DNA from: Eriocheir sinensis
Taxonomy: Eukaryota; Arthropoda; Malacostraca; Decapoda; Varunidae
Length of the DNA: 64,000 bases
Direction: 5' to 3'
Assembly (NCBI RefSeq): GCF_024679095.1
Contig: NC_066509.1
Span: 19,593,325 to 19,657,324 of the forward strand
The position numbers were made by a program, and so were the translations under genes. The notes below the pieces were generated by a model. That model ran no database searches, was not told the DNA's origin, and saw nothing but the letters and a program-made list of their open reading frames with translations. Position 1 is the stretch's first letter, and every line of letters begins with the position of its first letter. Positions 1-10,579 of this stretch are shown piece by piece.

Positions 1-757
1 GGATTTTGAGCACTTCGATTAAGTCCTCTCTTACCCTTCGCGTTTTTAAGGTAAACATATATAAACGCTTTAAACGCTCGTCATACGGCAAGTTTGATAT
101 AATTCGGTGACCTGAACTGGACGGCGTATTCTAGATGTGGTCTTACAAATGCTGAATATAATCTCTTCATAAGTTCGGGTGATTTATAATCAAAGTTTCT
201 TGAGGTTAGTCCTAACATCATATTGGCTTTTTTACTCGCCGCAGTATATTGATCAGTCATTTTGAGTGTTACTGATAATTACACCAAGATCTTTTTCTTG
301 TTTTACTTCGCTGAGCTCATGTTCTTGAATCTGATATTTAAGTTAGGATTCTTTTCACCTATGTGCATTACTTTACATTTATCTAAGTTGAAACACATTT
401 GCCACTTGTCGGTCCAATCAGCAAGTCTTATTAAATCTGATTGAATATCCTCACAATTTTACTGTTCGTTACCGTACCTCCTAATTTGGTGTCATCGGCG
501 AATTTGGCTACTTTTGATAGGACATCAGTCTCTAATCGTTCACGTAAATTATGAATAATGTTGGCCCCGACCGATCCTTGTGGCACGCCACTGGTTACGG
601 GTTGGCAATCGGATGCTTCACCATTGAGAACTACACGCTGTTGTCTATCTGTGAGCCAGTCATGAATTCATGCGCACAGATGGTAATTTATACCGTGGAA
701 ACGCAGTATTGAAATAAGCCTAACGTGGGGAACTTTATCGAACGCTTTCTATATGGC
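1..757 (-). mobile_element. CR1-like LINE reverse-transcriptase fragment
   Basis: The reverse complement matches the RT part of the CR1-like element at 19716-24015 over about 750 bp. It runs from the segment around the QKAFDKV motif to the RRIRGDLIEVFKI motif near the end of the RT. The catalytic AKFADDT box is readable near 500-515, and HLEYAVQF-like residues lie near 115-140. The copy is truncated at both ends: it starts in mid-ORF at the window edge and stops near 757, inside the RT palm. It carries frameshifts and stops and is not functional. The family assignment rests on direct comparison with the longer copy in this window. Confidence 0.85.
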
Positions 758-1560
758 ACATAAACAATATATGAGTAACGTAAAACATGTTGAGATGGAA
801 TATGAGAAAATCAGAAACTCGTGCTAGAAGAAATATTCAATTAATAGATAGGGTTAAACAATCGCATAGGTATATAAGTATCTGAATAGAGCTTCGGCAA
901 AATAGGCAGAACTGAATAGCGTGTTTTCCAAAGAAACGTATGGCCCGCTATATTGGGCGTTACTTATTTATTCTAGTTTTTTATAGGATCATATCAAGAA
1001 TAGGCCGAGGGAGCAGGGTATCTCTTGTAGCACCCACCCGCTGCTGAGGGAGACGAGGCGTGTGGTGGGAGAAACGATGTGCAGGTGAGTTTGTAGAAAG
1101 TCAGATAAGATGAGGAACTAATGGGGGGAGGGAGAAAGGAAGAAGGAAAAGGTCAGTAAATCAAGACTAATAAAGATACGTATATACACAGCTTGAAAGA
1201 TAAACTCTGAAAAATATAACGTTGGGTCACTTGAATCATTTATGGCTGTAAAAAAGAAAAAAAGTAAGGGAAGGACTTTTTACTAGAAAAAAAGTAGGAG
1301 TAAAAAGTTATAGTAAAAAAGTAAACCTAGAGTAAAGTTAAATTGAAAAAAGTTGAAAAAAAGGTTAAACTTTATCACTGTAAATATTGAAGAAAAAAAA
1401 TAGAAGAAAAGAAGAAAGACACTATAAAAAGAAAAGTAAAAAAAATGAGAAAGGGAAGAAAACTTTCACAAAAAATATAAGAAAAAGTAAATAAAGAAAG
1501 GTAGAAAATGTCAGTAACAAGAAAATAAAAGAAAAAAGGCCAACCAGCCCGAGGTGGCCC
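758..1560. other. unassigned A-rich DNA
   Basis: No gene is recognised here. From about 1200 to 1540 the sequence is a degenerate AAAGT/AAAAAG-rich low-complexity stretch. Around 900-945 a short plus-strand run reads like the LNSVFSKET-type linker between endonuclease and RT seen in CR1 elements, but it is too short and broken to call. A CAG/GTGAGT string near 1082-1089 resembles a splice donor, but nothing else supports an exon. Confidence 0.5.
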
Positions 1561-1616
1561 TTGTCCCTCGATCCTGCAGCAAAGAAAGGAATTTGTGTTG
1601 CTTTATTGAATTAGTG

Positions 1617-1890
1617 GATTACTCCCCCCTTTTCCTCTTCCTCCTCCCCCTCGTGCCCTTTCCCCCAATAACACCCACGAACATTCTCTCTCCCCATCCT
1701 CTCCCTTCTACCCACGCAACTTTTTTTCCTTTCTCTTCCTTTCCACTTTCCTCTCGAAATTATGTCTCCCAAATTTGATCACCTTTGTTGACTTTCTTCA
1801 ACCACAGATTGCTCCTATCTTGTTCCCAATCGCGTATCTTCCTCCTCCTCCTCCTCCTCCTCCTCCTCCTCCCCCTCCTCCTCCTTCTCC
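1617..1890. repeat. polypyrimidine tract ending in (TCC)n
   Basis: Pyrimidine-rich DNA ends in an almost pure TCC/CTC array at about 1842-1890. The array abuts a LINE fragment. Confidence 0.8.
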
Positions 1891-2170
1891 TCAGTGTCAG
1901 AAAAAGTAATATTGACACTGTACAACTCGTTAGTTCGCCTCCTCCTCCTCCTCAGTGTCAGAAAAAAGTAATATTGACACTGTACAATTCGTTACATCTT
2001 GAGTATTGCGTTCAGTTTTGGTCTCCCTATTACATAAAAGATATAGAGAAACTCTAGAGGGTGCAGCGTCGAGCTACTAAAATGATACCTAGACTGCGAA
2101 ATAAACCATACGAAGACAGAACCCGGCGACTTCTGCATTTGACAAGTCGGCTCACACGCTCCAATAATTT
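1891..2170 (+). mobile_element. CR1-like RT fragment with 61-bp internal duplication
   Basis: The plus strand encodes the late RT signature found in other copies of this window: a TLYNSL segment, then HLEYCVQFWSPYYIKDIEKL, a stop, and a VQRRATKMIPRLRNKPYEDR-like run. The first part is duplicated in tandem: the string starting TCAGTGTCAG at 1891 recurs at 1952, together with its AATATTGACACTGTACAA continuation. The copy lacks everything upstream and ends near 2170 in unrelated sequence. It is a dead fragment. Confidence 0.75.
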
Positions 2171-2189
2171 TTTAGCGTCTTGGTGCCGG

Positions 2190-2490
2190 CTACCATGATT
2201 GCCGACTGTCTGGGACATTCGGCCAACTAGTTGGCACCATGTCTGCGACATGCTGCCAACTAGTCTCAAGACGAGTCTCAAAAGTCTTTTTTTTTTAAAT
2301 GGCGCCATGTCTACGACAACCATGAATCTGCCGACCGATTGGCCGACAGTCGCTGACGGTCTTGACCGACAGTCTTCCACATTGTCTGTCAACTGGTTGG
2401 CCGACTAGCTGGCCGACAGTTGCCAAGGAGTTGGCCGACGGTCTTCCTGACCGTCTCCGCGACTGTCTTGGCGACTGTGTTGGCGGCAGC
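2190..2490. repeat. GACNGTC-palindrome-rich block I
   Basis: The stretch is packed with short interrupted palindromes of the form GACNGTC (GACAGTC, GACTGTC, GACGGTC) and GGCCGAC/TTGGC strings. It also holds a perfect 12-bp palindrome CCAACTAGTTGG at 2223-2234. No protein match is recognised. It shares this composition with the block at 3300-3755 on the other side of the (TA)n tract, so the two may belong to one unclassified element. Confidence 0.6.
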
Positions 2491-2870
2491 CTTGCCGTTC
2501 CTTAAAATACGGCATCGTTCTGTATTGGAGAATGAAATGTATCGTTCCGTTTTAAACCAATACGGAACGGCATTTGTTCCGTACGGCATTTTGTTATCTG
2601 AATGGTCAAGGAGATAAACTTCAATATCTTAAAATTGTAGTGAGCGCATTTTTCGGTTAATCACAAAAACAACCCGTAAACTTTGTCAAAGGTTCGTCCT
2701 AAAATACGTGTAAAATACGCGACGTAACGTCCCTACCCCCTCCTTCCTGCCGCCACCAGCAGCGTGCTGCGGCTGTCACTCATTGTATACTCGAAAATTT
2801 TAGGGACGCCACCCGTTCCTTTAAATATATATCCATTCCGTATTGGAGAGTGAGGTGTTGCATTCCACAT
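2491..2870. repeat. direct-repeat pair, CCGTTCCTT..TATTGGAGA module
   Basis: A module starting CCGTTCCTTAAAATACGG near 2493 and containing TATTGGAGAATGA recurs near 2813 as CCGTTCCTTTAAATATATAT followed by TATTGGAGAGTGA. The sequence between them includes AATACGGAACGG and GTTCCGTACGG, partly complementary strings that could fold. No coding potential is supported. Confidence 0.55.
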
Positions 2871-3017
2871 TTTTCTGACCTCAGGGTGGCAACCCTAGTT
2901 GTGTCGTTCAACACAAGAGAGATCGAGGCAAAAGGAGTGCGTGCGTACTGTGCGGCTCCCAAGTTTGTGCCGGCGAAACGTAACCATGCCCAGAAGTTGT
3001 TATTGTGCTTGTGATTG

Positions 3018-3275
<258 letters not shown>

Positions 3276-3299
3276 CTTGATGGCGGGAGTGTTAGCCAA

Positions 3300-3756
3300 T
3301 GTTCCTGAGCCGACAGTCGTCACGAACGTCCTTCATTAGGCGAAAACTGTCGTCACGACAGTTCCCTCATCATTCTTAACTAGTCGACACAGACGACTGT
3401 GCCGACAAGGAACGCTAAAAATTTGAAAAATGGCCCCGACGGTCGTCACGACTGTCTCAAGACAAGCCAAGACTGTTGACGACAGTCTTGACGACTGCCC
3501 CCGACCTTCCTCAGACCTCAGCCGGAAGTGACGGCTGGACCAGACTCCTTCCGACTCTTGTCGTGAAAATTTAGCATGGAATACTTTTTTGCGCTATCCC
3601 TCAGGACTCCAGACTCCCGTCACGTCGTCGGCGCAGCATTCGGCAACAGTCTCAAGACCTCTTTCAAGACATACCCGACCCTTTCACATCAATACCCAAG
3701 ACCTCGTGTACCCTAGAGTCGTGGGTTGTCGTGACAAGTCGGCACAGTGTGAACGG
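3300..3756. repeat. GACNGTC-palindrome-rich block II
   Basis: A second block dense in GACAGTC/GACTGTC/GACGGTC and GTCGTCACGAC strings, many of them locally inverted. It ends abruptly at 3756, where a CR1 3' fragment begins. No protein is recognised. Confidence 0.6.
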
Positions 3757-4312
3757 GGTTTAAGCCTTATCGAAGTGTTTAAAATGTTCAAGGGATTCGA
3801 TAACGTTAACGTTCATGATTATATTACAGTCTCTCAATCAAGTGTAACAAGAAACAATGGATACAAAATAACGAGGAAGCGTTTCAACTCAAATTAATCA
3901 AAACACTTCTTCAACCGTGTCATCAATGTATGGAATGGTTTGTCTCAAAACGTCGTCGAAAGTGAAACTATTTGCACGTTCAAAAACCGACTAGACAAAT
4001 ATTTAGAAGCTAGCCCGAACATCCGCTATTTTGCTCCGGTCTAAGAGAAAGTAGGGTTCGCTTAGTTGTCGTGTATGATCTTCCTTCTATCTATATAAGA
4101 TTCCATTGTAGTTTTTCTATACTACTTGGTATTCTTCCTTTTCATGCCAGCTTCGGAGGGGTGGGAGGGGAGGAGCCTTCACCTTTGTTGTCCTGTGTTT
4201 CTCTTTGACTCGTAGCTTAGAGTAGATGGTAGCAACAACAAACAGGCTAGTTAGGACCATGAGGTCTGTTGCTGTTTGCTTCTCCTTTGTACTCCTTTGT
4301 ACTCCTTTTCCT
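3757..4312 (+). mobile_element. CR1-like LINE 3' end (RT C-terminus and 3'UTR)
   Basis: The plus strand reads LIEVFKMFKGFDNVNVHDY, a stop within the next segment, then a FFNRVINVWNGLS segment and TFKNRLDKYLEASPNIRYF before a stop: the conserved tail of CR1-type RTs. The 3'UTR follows, with a conserved GGAGGAGCCTTCACCTTTG patch at about 4167-4186. The copy ends in tandem CTCCTTTGTA units near 4290-4310. Tandem short repeats at the 3' terminus are typical of the CR1 clade. Related 3' ends lie at 24016-24248, 31305-31410 (minus) and 32930-33545. The copy is 5'-truncated. Confidence 0.82.
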
Positions 4313-4800
4313 CCTCCTCTTTTTTTCTTCTCTCCTCCCCTCACCACCACACTCCATATCCCTCTTGTTCTTGCTTCCCCTTACGTTCCTACCCTCACTC
4401 CACCTTACTTTCCCTTTCCCCACGTCTCTTTCACACTCCTCCTCCTTTTCTCCCCTCGTCACCCATCCCCACTTACCTCCATCGCTTGTCTTTCGTTATC
4501 CCATCTTACAAAACAAGCAACAAGGAAGGACGAGGATATATCTGAGCTCCTTTTTTCTCTTCTCTTCTCACCTTTTTCTCCTCTTTTTTTCACCTATCCT
4601 CTCCTCTCTTCTCACTATGTCTCCTTCATCCAAACAACACATAGAAAAAGTAGGAATAAGAAAGGAATGGGTGAAGTCAGTCTTCTCTCCTCTCTTCTCA
4701 CCTTCGTGTCGCCTCTTCATCCCCTCACCTCCTCACCTTCTTCCCCTTCCTCACCCAAGAACAGGAAGCATTAGGTGAACTCCAGCTCTTACACACGAAA
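4310..4800. repeat. polypyrimidine low-complexity DNA
   Basis: C/T-rich DNA with short islands of other sequence (4505-4540, 4625-4680). Overlapping Ser/Leu/Pro-rich frames are compositional and are not supported as genes. Confidence 0.75.
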
Positions 4801-4851
4801 ACCAAAACACGAACAAATAGGTGATCTCACCGCCCCTTCCCCTCCCCCTTC

Positions 4852-5448
4852 TCACCTTCTTGTCCCCGAGCTGATTGACGCCGCCTTTGAGCTGGGAGAC
4901 CGGTGAGCGGAGGCAGACGAGCGACGTGAGGAAGACGGGCCAGGAACAGGAGGCGACTCGTATAGCTTCTCGAGTCGAGAGACGATGGTGTCCATTTTTT
5001 CAGTGAGTGTGGCGACTGCGGAGACGACGGCCTGCTGAGCTTCAACCACGGTCGAGAGCTGGGAGGCAGTAGCTGTATGGGGGGTAACCAATCCGTCAAT
5101 CCTGGCGTCAAGGGCGGCGAAACGATCCTCAAGAGCAGTGCATCGCGCCAGGAGGGAAGCAACGGTCTTACGAAGAGCCAGGTCCTGTGGAGAGGCAGAG
5201 TCAATGGGAGGAACAGACTGGCTAGATGGCGGCGGCGGAGGAGGTGGTGGCGCTGTTGAGGAGGCACGAGACGGGGCCTGGCGTCGATCACAGCCGTGCC
5301 ACGTTAACCCCGGCTGAAGGCAGCGTGGGCACTTCCAGCGAGACGCGTCCTTAGAAGGTAGGAGCTCGGAGGAAGTGGAAGCAGCTGGGCGAGAATACTC
5401 ACTCCTGACGGGGCACGTCCATGAGTCGTGATCGGCAGCACACCAGGC
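4852..5448 (-). pseudogene. LINE ORF1 remnant with Cys-rich finger and coiled coil
   Basis: On the minus strand an open frame enters at the provirus boundary (5448) and runs to a stop at 4852, about 195 codons. Its N-terminal part is Cys/Trp/His-rich: WCAADHDSWTCP, then WKCPRCLQPGLTWHGC, compatible with a zinc finger. A Pro/Ser linker follows, then a heptad-like Leu/Ala segment that looks like a coiled coil, then a Ser/Arg-rich tail. This order is what LINE ORF1 proteins of the CR1 clade usually show, so I infer an RNA-binding ORF1. Its 5' part is cut off by the LTR starting at 5449. The frame can be read across that border, but the sequence beyond it belongs to the LTR. No ORF2 follows. Confidence 0.55.
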
Positions 5449-6676
5449 TGTCGGGAACCAGAAAACGAACAAACAAGAGGAATAGCCACAACAGTACAGA
5501 GTAAACATCTCATAGGACAAACACTAACAAAGAGGAAATAACGGGGATAAGGAAAACAGATACCCAGAGAGGAATGAGAGATATACAACTGTGTAAACAT
5601 CTGACAGGACAAACACTAACAAAAGGGTGACATATATAACAGGCTAAACATCTCAAGTACAAAGAGGAAACAACGAGGGTAAAGGAAAACAGATACCCAG
5701 ACTCAGATACATAAAACAGATACCCAGTGGGCGTGGTCAGAAAGTGTGAACAACCATTGAAAAAGACTCTGACCCGTGACGTCAGTCGTGGCGACATGTT
5801 ATGAGCCAATAATTTAACAGAAAAATCACTGTGGGAGTGTCTTAAGACTGACTCACGAATAGCAGGAGAAGTAAAACAATACAACATAATGAGCGAGCAG
5901 ATGGGTGTGACAAAAAGTATTGGCCATTGGTTATGTAGAAAATTAAGGGCGTGTCAAGGATGTAAGTCCGCCTCAAGCAAAGAAAAATGTGGCCTAGAAA
6001 TCAGTGGTATGGGTAGACCGAGCTTGGCTCTCACCTCAAGCAGACCTGCTACTCACTCAGCCGAGAATGGCTGTTGTGATCTTAATCGTGAGTAGAAATT
6101 CGAGAATCTAAGGGAAACCGACTGTATTGTCCTGGAGATTATAATGTAGGAGATGTGAAGTAGGATTGTGAGTGGGACAGGATTGTGATTATTTGTTTGC
6201 GATGTAAAGCAAAGGTAAAACCACTGGGTGTGGTATTTGGTGCTTCCGTGACTTGTAGTAGATTATACTATAGGAATGTGTAGTAGGATTTTGTGAAGAT
6301 AGTACATAATGATTGTGATGTAAGCAGAGAGATACAAACCACTGCTTGTGGAACGACGAGTGTTATTATTATTGGCAACAACTGAGCACATATTGTAGTA
6401 TTATGTTTAAGACATGTCGTTTGTCATATGTTGCATCCATTGCTGAAGATGCCAGTGTTATGATCGTCTGAGCATAGAATATTGCGTAAGGCAATTACTT
6501 TCATTTAATTTTAAATAAATGTATATTTTATTTTTCCCTTGTTTATCCCCGAACACCAGTCTCCAATAACAACTTAAGCCCGATCACGCTACCAGGGATA
6601 CGAGACGGTGAGATCATTTATGGAGTAATTAATGAGTGATAAAAGAGTTGATTTAATACAAGAAAAGAAGGGTCCA
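5449..6676 (+). repeat. 5' LTR of the gypsy provirus
   Basis: The start is firm. TGTCGGGAACCAGAAAACGAACAAAC begins here and again at 18870, with unrelated sequence before each copy, as expected for LTR 5' ends. Homology continues for about 150 bp, where the 3' copy is truncated. Internal degenerate tandem units (GTAAACATCT..ACAAACACTAAC and GGAAAACAGATACCCAG) repeat at 5500-5735. A second pair of similar ~118 bp units lies at about 6200-6350. AATAAA at 6514-6519 could be the polyadenylation signal. The end at GGTCCA (6676) is inferred from the PBS candidate at 6681 and is uncertain. Confidence 0.72.
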
Positions 6677-6680
6677 AAAC

Positions 6681-6697
6681 TGGCGGCAGCAGTATAG
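6681..6697 (+). promoter_or_regulatory. candidate primer-binding site
   Basis: TGGCGGCAGCAGTATAGGG starts with the obligatory TGG and resembles the complement of a tRNA-Leu 3' end (TGGTGNCAGCAGTGGGA type) with mismatches. It lies four bases after a possible LTR end, GGTCCA. The assignment is from pattern only. Confidence 0.4.
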
Positions 6698-6883
6698 GGA
6701 TAAATAGGGACATGTGCTTACAGTGCTTTTGTTTAATTTACTCTGACGAGAAAACGCCTCTTATTTTCATTAAGCTTTGCTCGTTTTAAGTGGCGGAAAT
6801 AATAGTGACGATTTAATTATATAATTAATGGTTCTTCCGGAGGACATGAACTTTGACGATATGGTAATGGAAACTCTGGCCAA

Positions 6884-7170
6884 CCACTGTTGTTCTGTAG
6901 TGCAATGGGTAGCACACGCGACTCAACCGAGAATTCATGAGATCCTTCCCGGGCGGAGTAGAGAGGGATGGGCAGTCTCTCTCCACCCGCGCCGCGATCC
7001 ACTCATCAGTGAGAGGGTGTCAGGTGACAGGCAGCGGCAGCGTCCCGCCTCCCAGGTTTGTTTGTTTTAGGATTGTTACCCCAGGATGGAGGGGAACACG
7101 GGGCTCTACGTCTCACAGGGTGGTGGTGTGCCGGGGCGGGCATGCAGCCATAGAGTGACTTTATTAAGGC
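6884..7170 (+). mobile_element. tRNA-derived SINE copy
   Basis: TAGTGCAATGGGTAGCACAC at 6898 looks like a tRNA D-arm with a pol III A box. A degenerate B-box-like stretch (GAGATCCTTCCCGGG) follows about 40 bases later, then a GC-rich body. The body differs from the SINE copies at 24249 and 29718, so this is another family. The 3' boundary is not clear. It interrupts the gag region of the provirus. Confidence 0.55.
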
Positions 7171-7426
7171 CTAACCCGCGTCCCCCAGGTAGGAAGTGTA
7201 GAGTATGATCAAGAAAAAATGTGAAATACTAAGAAAAGTGTGAGCTATGGATAAAAAGTCAAAAAAAAAAAAAACATATGGACAATAGTGTGAAGTATTA
7301 AGATAAATGTGTGAAGTAAGATAATCAGAGGAAGAGGAGGCCAGGGTAGGTACCTCCCTCAGTTAACTACTACAAATAATAAATAAATAAATATGCACAC
7401 TTGCAGTGGAAAAAACGGAAAATGAG

Positions 7427-7771
7427 CAGGGAGTAACCTTTAATATAATAAGATGAAGGCTATAACGAACAGGGAGTAACCTTTAATATAATAAGATGAA
7501 GGCTATAACGAACAGGGAGTAACCTTTAATATAATAAGATGAAGGCTATACCGAACAGGGAGTAACCTTTAATATAATAAGATGAAAGCTATAACGAACA
7601 AGGGAGTAACCTTTAATATAATAAGATGAAGGCTATATCGAACAAGGGAGTAACCTTTAATATAATAAGATGAAAGGTATAACGAACAGGGAGTAACCTT
7701 TAATATAATAAGATGAAGGCTATAACGAACAAGGGAGTAACCTTAAAAATAATGAAAAGAAGGCTATAATC
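7427..7771 (+). repeat. 43-bp tandem repeat, eight copies
   Basis: The unit ACAGGGAGTAACCTTTAATATAATAAGATGAAGGCTATAACGA-like recurs with a 43-44 bp period (GAGTAAC at 7431, 7474, 7517 and so on). Copies differ by only one or two bases, except the last, which is degenerate. There are no spacers between units, so it is a minisatellite and not a CRISPR array. It lies in the gag-protease interval of the provirus. Confidence 0.95.
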
Positions 7772-7789
7772 AACATAACTCAAGAGTAA

Positions 7790-8110
7790 CTTTGGTAGGC
7801 AGATCCCAATACTCATGATAACACATATGCAAGAGTGGCAGCACTCCTAGAAACAGGAGCGTGTGTGAGTTTTTAACGGATGAATTTATTAAAGAATTAG
7901 GGCTCGCAGTAAATGAATGTGAAGCGAAACCCGTGAATATTGTCTCAGTGCAAAGATACCATATTGAAAATGACGGTAAAAGACAAGTTAATATGGAAGA
8001 AAAAAGTAGTTTCCAAGACTTATTGATACACGCGATGTAGATTTGCCGACTCATATTGTGTTGAGTACTGATTTGTCGTGTAGCACGAGGTTATTTTGAA
8101 AACATTGCAA
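7790..8110 (+). pseudogene. gypsy aspartic protease remnant, catalytic Asp lost
   Basis: Plus-strand translation gives ALLETGACVSFLTDEFIKEL followed by an NIVSV segment, the typical arrangement of a retroviral-type protease that matures the Gag-Pol polyprotein. The catalytic triad should read D-T-G, but the codon at 7850-7852 is GAA, giving E-T-G. Downstream the frame breaks, with a stop near 8038. The protease sits just ahead of the RT, as in other gypsy elements. Confidence 0.75.
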
Positions 8111-8860
8111 CTAAATGAGGAACAAAAGAACGAAGCTGAAAACTGATAATAGAAGGGAAAACCATACCAATACAACCCATTATGCCAGGAAAAATATGTC
8201 TTATATCTAGAGGTGAAGGATCTTAGCTAAATGTAGATGGAAATGAAGAATGTCTCACTGAAAATAAGGCCGTACGTTGCCAAGCAGCTGAACCTTTGCA
8301 ACTGCTTGCATTTGTTGCAGGTTACATAACGCTAGTGACGCAACTACAGGCAAATGAAGCTTTATTTGAGCCTTGTGTTAATACTCCTCAGGCTAGAGTC
8401 TTGTGCTCAGGGATAGTTAAGTTAACCCCTTCATCTGACAATCAAATATTTTATGTCACTGTGCCGTATTTGAATATTGAATGTGAGTGTAAAGATAGAT
8501 GATAATACAACGTTAGGATTTGTGAAGCCTGTCACTCATGAGCTATACGCTGGTCTGCCACAAGTATCTAGTGTACAGACCGCTGACACAGTTAAGACAG
8601 ACTTGAAGCCCGCAGAGCTTTAAGTATGGAAGAAAAACCTCTATCAAATTGTTGACGCTAAATTCCCAAGTGAAGAGAGCTAGAATCAGGTTTAAAGTTC
8701 TTAATAGATAAATATATAACTGTTTTCCACAGAACAAGAACCATTAACAGTAACGCCCTATTTTTTAAGCACCATCAAGCAAAACTCTGATGAAGTAGTG
8801 CACATGCGTCCATATAACATTCACATCAGTTATCATGACAGAGTAAATGAACAACTTTTT
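8111..8860 (+). pseudogene. protease-RT connection of gypsy pol, heavily broken
   Basis: The interval has short plus-strand open frames (8296-8502, 68 codons) that fit the linker between protease and RT in gypsy polyproteins. An RPYNIHISYHDRVNEQLF-type segment leads into the RT near 8800-8870. Stops and frameshifts are frequent. No motif was recognised that gives a separate function. Confidence 0.5.
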
Positions 8861-9580
8861 ATCGCTCCAGCAACAGGGTGTGATTTGCCCTTCGCGATCA
8901 CCCTATAATGCGCCACTTATCCCAGTGCCAAAAAAGATGGAGTACTACGACTTTGTCTGGACTTCCGGGTACTTAATAAAACACTACAGGACGACCGGTA
9001 CCCACTCCCTAATATAACTACCATACTCAATCAATTGGGAGATAGTAAGTTTTTTTCATGCCTAGACTTGAAACAGGGTTACCGTCAAATCCCCCAAGAT
9101 GAAATCAGCAGAGAGAAGACGCCATTTTCTTATCCAGCAGGACATTGGGAATTTACTTCCCTCCCCTTTGGCCTTAAAACAGCCCCGTCCTGCTTCAAGA
9201 AAATAATAAACACTGTCCTTACAGGACTATTAAGTAACAAGGTTCAGGTGTACCTTGGTGACATAATTATCCTGGGCGATATATTTTCTAATCACGCAGA
9301 TAACTTAGAACAAATTCTGGATCGCTTAAAGGAAGCCAAACTGACTCTTAAGATGGAGAAGTGTAACTTTTTTTAAGGACAAAGTAGATTACCTGGGCCA
9401 TGCCATCAGCCCAGATGGAATAAGACCTTAATCTAGCAAGCTGGAGGCCATACAAAACATCCCGGCCCCTCAAACTGTTCATGATTTACAGTCATTTCTT
9501 GGATTGACTAATTATTATCGCAAATTTATTGCAAATTATTCACAAATTGTTGCTCCTTTTCTAAAGATTTACAAAGGGAA
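8861..9580 (+). pseudogene. Ty3/gypsy reverse transcriptase remnant
   Basis: The RT fingers and palm are readable: a PLIPVPKKDGVLRLCLDFRV-type segment, FFSCLDLKQGYRQIP (with the first catalytic Asp, in SCLD), PFGLKTAPSCF, then the active-site box. The longest intact frame is 9035-9376. The box should read Y-L-D-D, but codons 9251-9262 give Y-L-G-D, so one of the two metal-binding aspartates is gone. A frameshift near 9376 is followed by the connection segment with SFLGLTNYYRKFIANYSQIV. The enzyme copied the element RNA into DNA. This copy cannot work. Confidence 0.85.
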
Positions 9581-9585
9581 GAAAG

Positions 9586-9634
9586 GTACACACACACACA
9601 CAAAAAATAAATAAATAAATAAATAAATAAATAA
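9586..9634 (+). repeat. (CA)n(TAAA)n microsatellite inside pol
   Basis: A short ACACAC array followed by about eight TAAA units interrupts the RT-RNase H connection. It introduces stops, so it arose after the element ceased to be coding. Confidence 0.85.
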
Positions 9635-9639
9635 CACTC

Positions 9640-10090
9640 CACTCATATGGACGGATGAAACAAAAATTGCGTTCTCAACCCTTAAGGATATAATGCTTGG
9701 TACAGTCACTCTACGCGTCCTACTACAATACTGGTGGAGTATTGCAACAACAGGATAATGATGATAAACTAAGACCTGTATCTTTTTTTATGAGAAATTG
9801 AATACGGCAGAACAGCGGTACAGTATGGTTGAACGAGAGGCTTTAACTGTAATTTATGGGTTACACGTAAGCCGCCCATTAATACTGGGTTACCCTGTTG
9901 AGATCCACACGGATCACAGACTTTTAGTATGGTTGTTACAGATAGCTAGTCCCAACGGCAAGATAGCTTGATGGCAGACTCTCATGAGTGAGTATGATTT
10001 CACAATCAATCATTTGCCTGGCAAGGAATATTTAGTAGCAGATTTTTTTTTATCAAGGATGAAGGCTCAACAGGACACTGAGATTGAATT
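9640..10090 (+). pseudogene. gypsy RNase H remnant
   Basis: Readable segments are GGVLQQQDNDDKLRPVSFF, NTAEQRYSMVEREALTVIYG, VEIHTDHRLLVWLL and a YDFTINHLPGKEYLVADF segment, the standard Ty3/gypsy RNase H order. The E of VEREAL and the D of HTDH are kept. The first catalytic acid should lie in a T-D-A-S box, but here the codons read L-Y-A-S at about 9711-9720, either a substitution or loss of two codons. A frameshift follows SFF, and a stop replaces the Arg before WQTLM. The domain degraded the RNA template. Confidence 0.8.
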
Positions 10091-10387
10091 AGAAGGACAC
10101 GCGCGATAATGTTTGTGGATGGGGAACAACAAAAACCGTGGAACACGTGGATAATGAGGGGCAAGGTATTGCACTAGTGTAGAAAAAGAAACAGGCGCCG
10201 AAAGATAAGAAAAGAAAATATATGATATGTATAGACCTGAATAGTGAGTGTATTGGCCACACACTTGACTGGAGTATTCAGGAGATTAGTGAGCTGCATG
10301 TTGAGCAGCCAGCATATAAGTATGCTAAAAGAAGGAAGCCCCATGAATGAAAATTGAGCAAAGACTCAGAGAAAAAAGGCATACTGT

Positions 10388-10560
10388 GAGATGCCGCCCC
10401 TGTTAGAGGTACAGGTGGAAAATGTGTTATATTGTGTTGAAGATGGGCATAATATGAGATGCCGCCCCTGTTAGAGGTACAGGTGGAAAATGTGTCATAT
10501 TGTGTTGAAGATGGGCATAATGTGAGATGCCGCCCCTGTCAGAGTTACAGGTGGAAATAA
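10388..10560 (+). repeat. 68-bp tandem repeat, about 2.5 copies
   Basis: GAGATGCCGCCCCTGT recurs at 10388, 10456 and 10524, a period of 68 bp. The unit is not a multiple of three, so each added copy shifts the reading frame. It lies between RNase H and integrase of the gypsy pol. Confidence 0.93.
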
Positions 10561-10579
10561 ATGATGTGTTTTAGTGAAT

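Larger units (their letters stand above)
6698..7789 (+). pseudogene. gag region remnant of the provirus
   Basis: The position between the PBS and the protease requires gag here, but little is left. A short open frame from ATG 6828 (VLPEDMNFDDMVMETLAN) is a plausible Gag N-terminus and is cut at about 6884 by a tRNA-headed SINE. The remainder is A-rich and stop-filled, and from 7427 it is replaced by eight copies of a 43-bp unit. No CCHC knuckle is visible. The call rests on context more than on sequence. Confidence 0.4.

Noticed and set aside
1074..1095. Splice donor CAG/GTGAGT suggesting an exon
   Set aside because: No open frame, acceptor or conserved protein segment accompanies it.
4852..5520. 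A 222-codon protein starting at 5520
   Set aside because: The part above 5448 is LTR sequence shared with the 3' LTR at 18870. Only the part below 5449 belongs to a LINE ORF1.
7427..7771. Regular repeats of 43 bp as a possible CRISPR array
   Set aside because: Units are contiguous without unique spacers, and the context is a eukaryotic retroelement.
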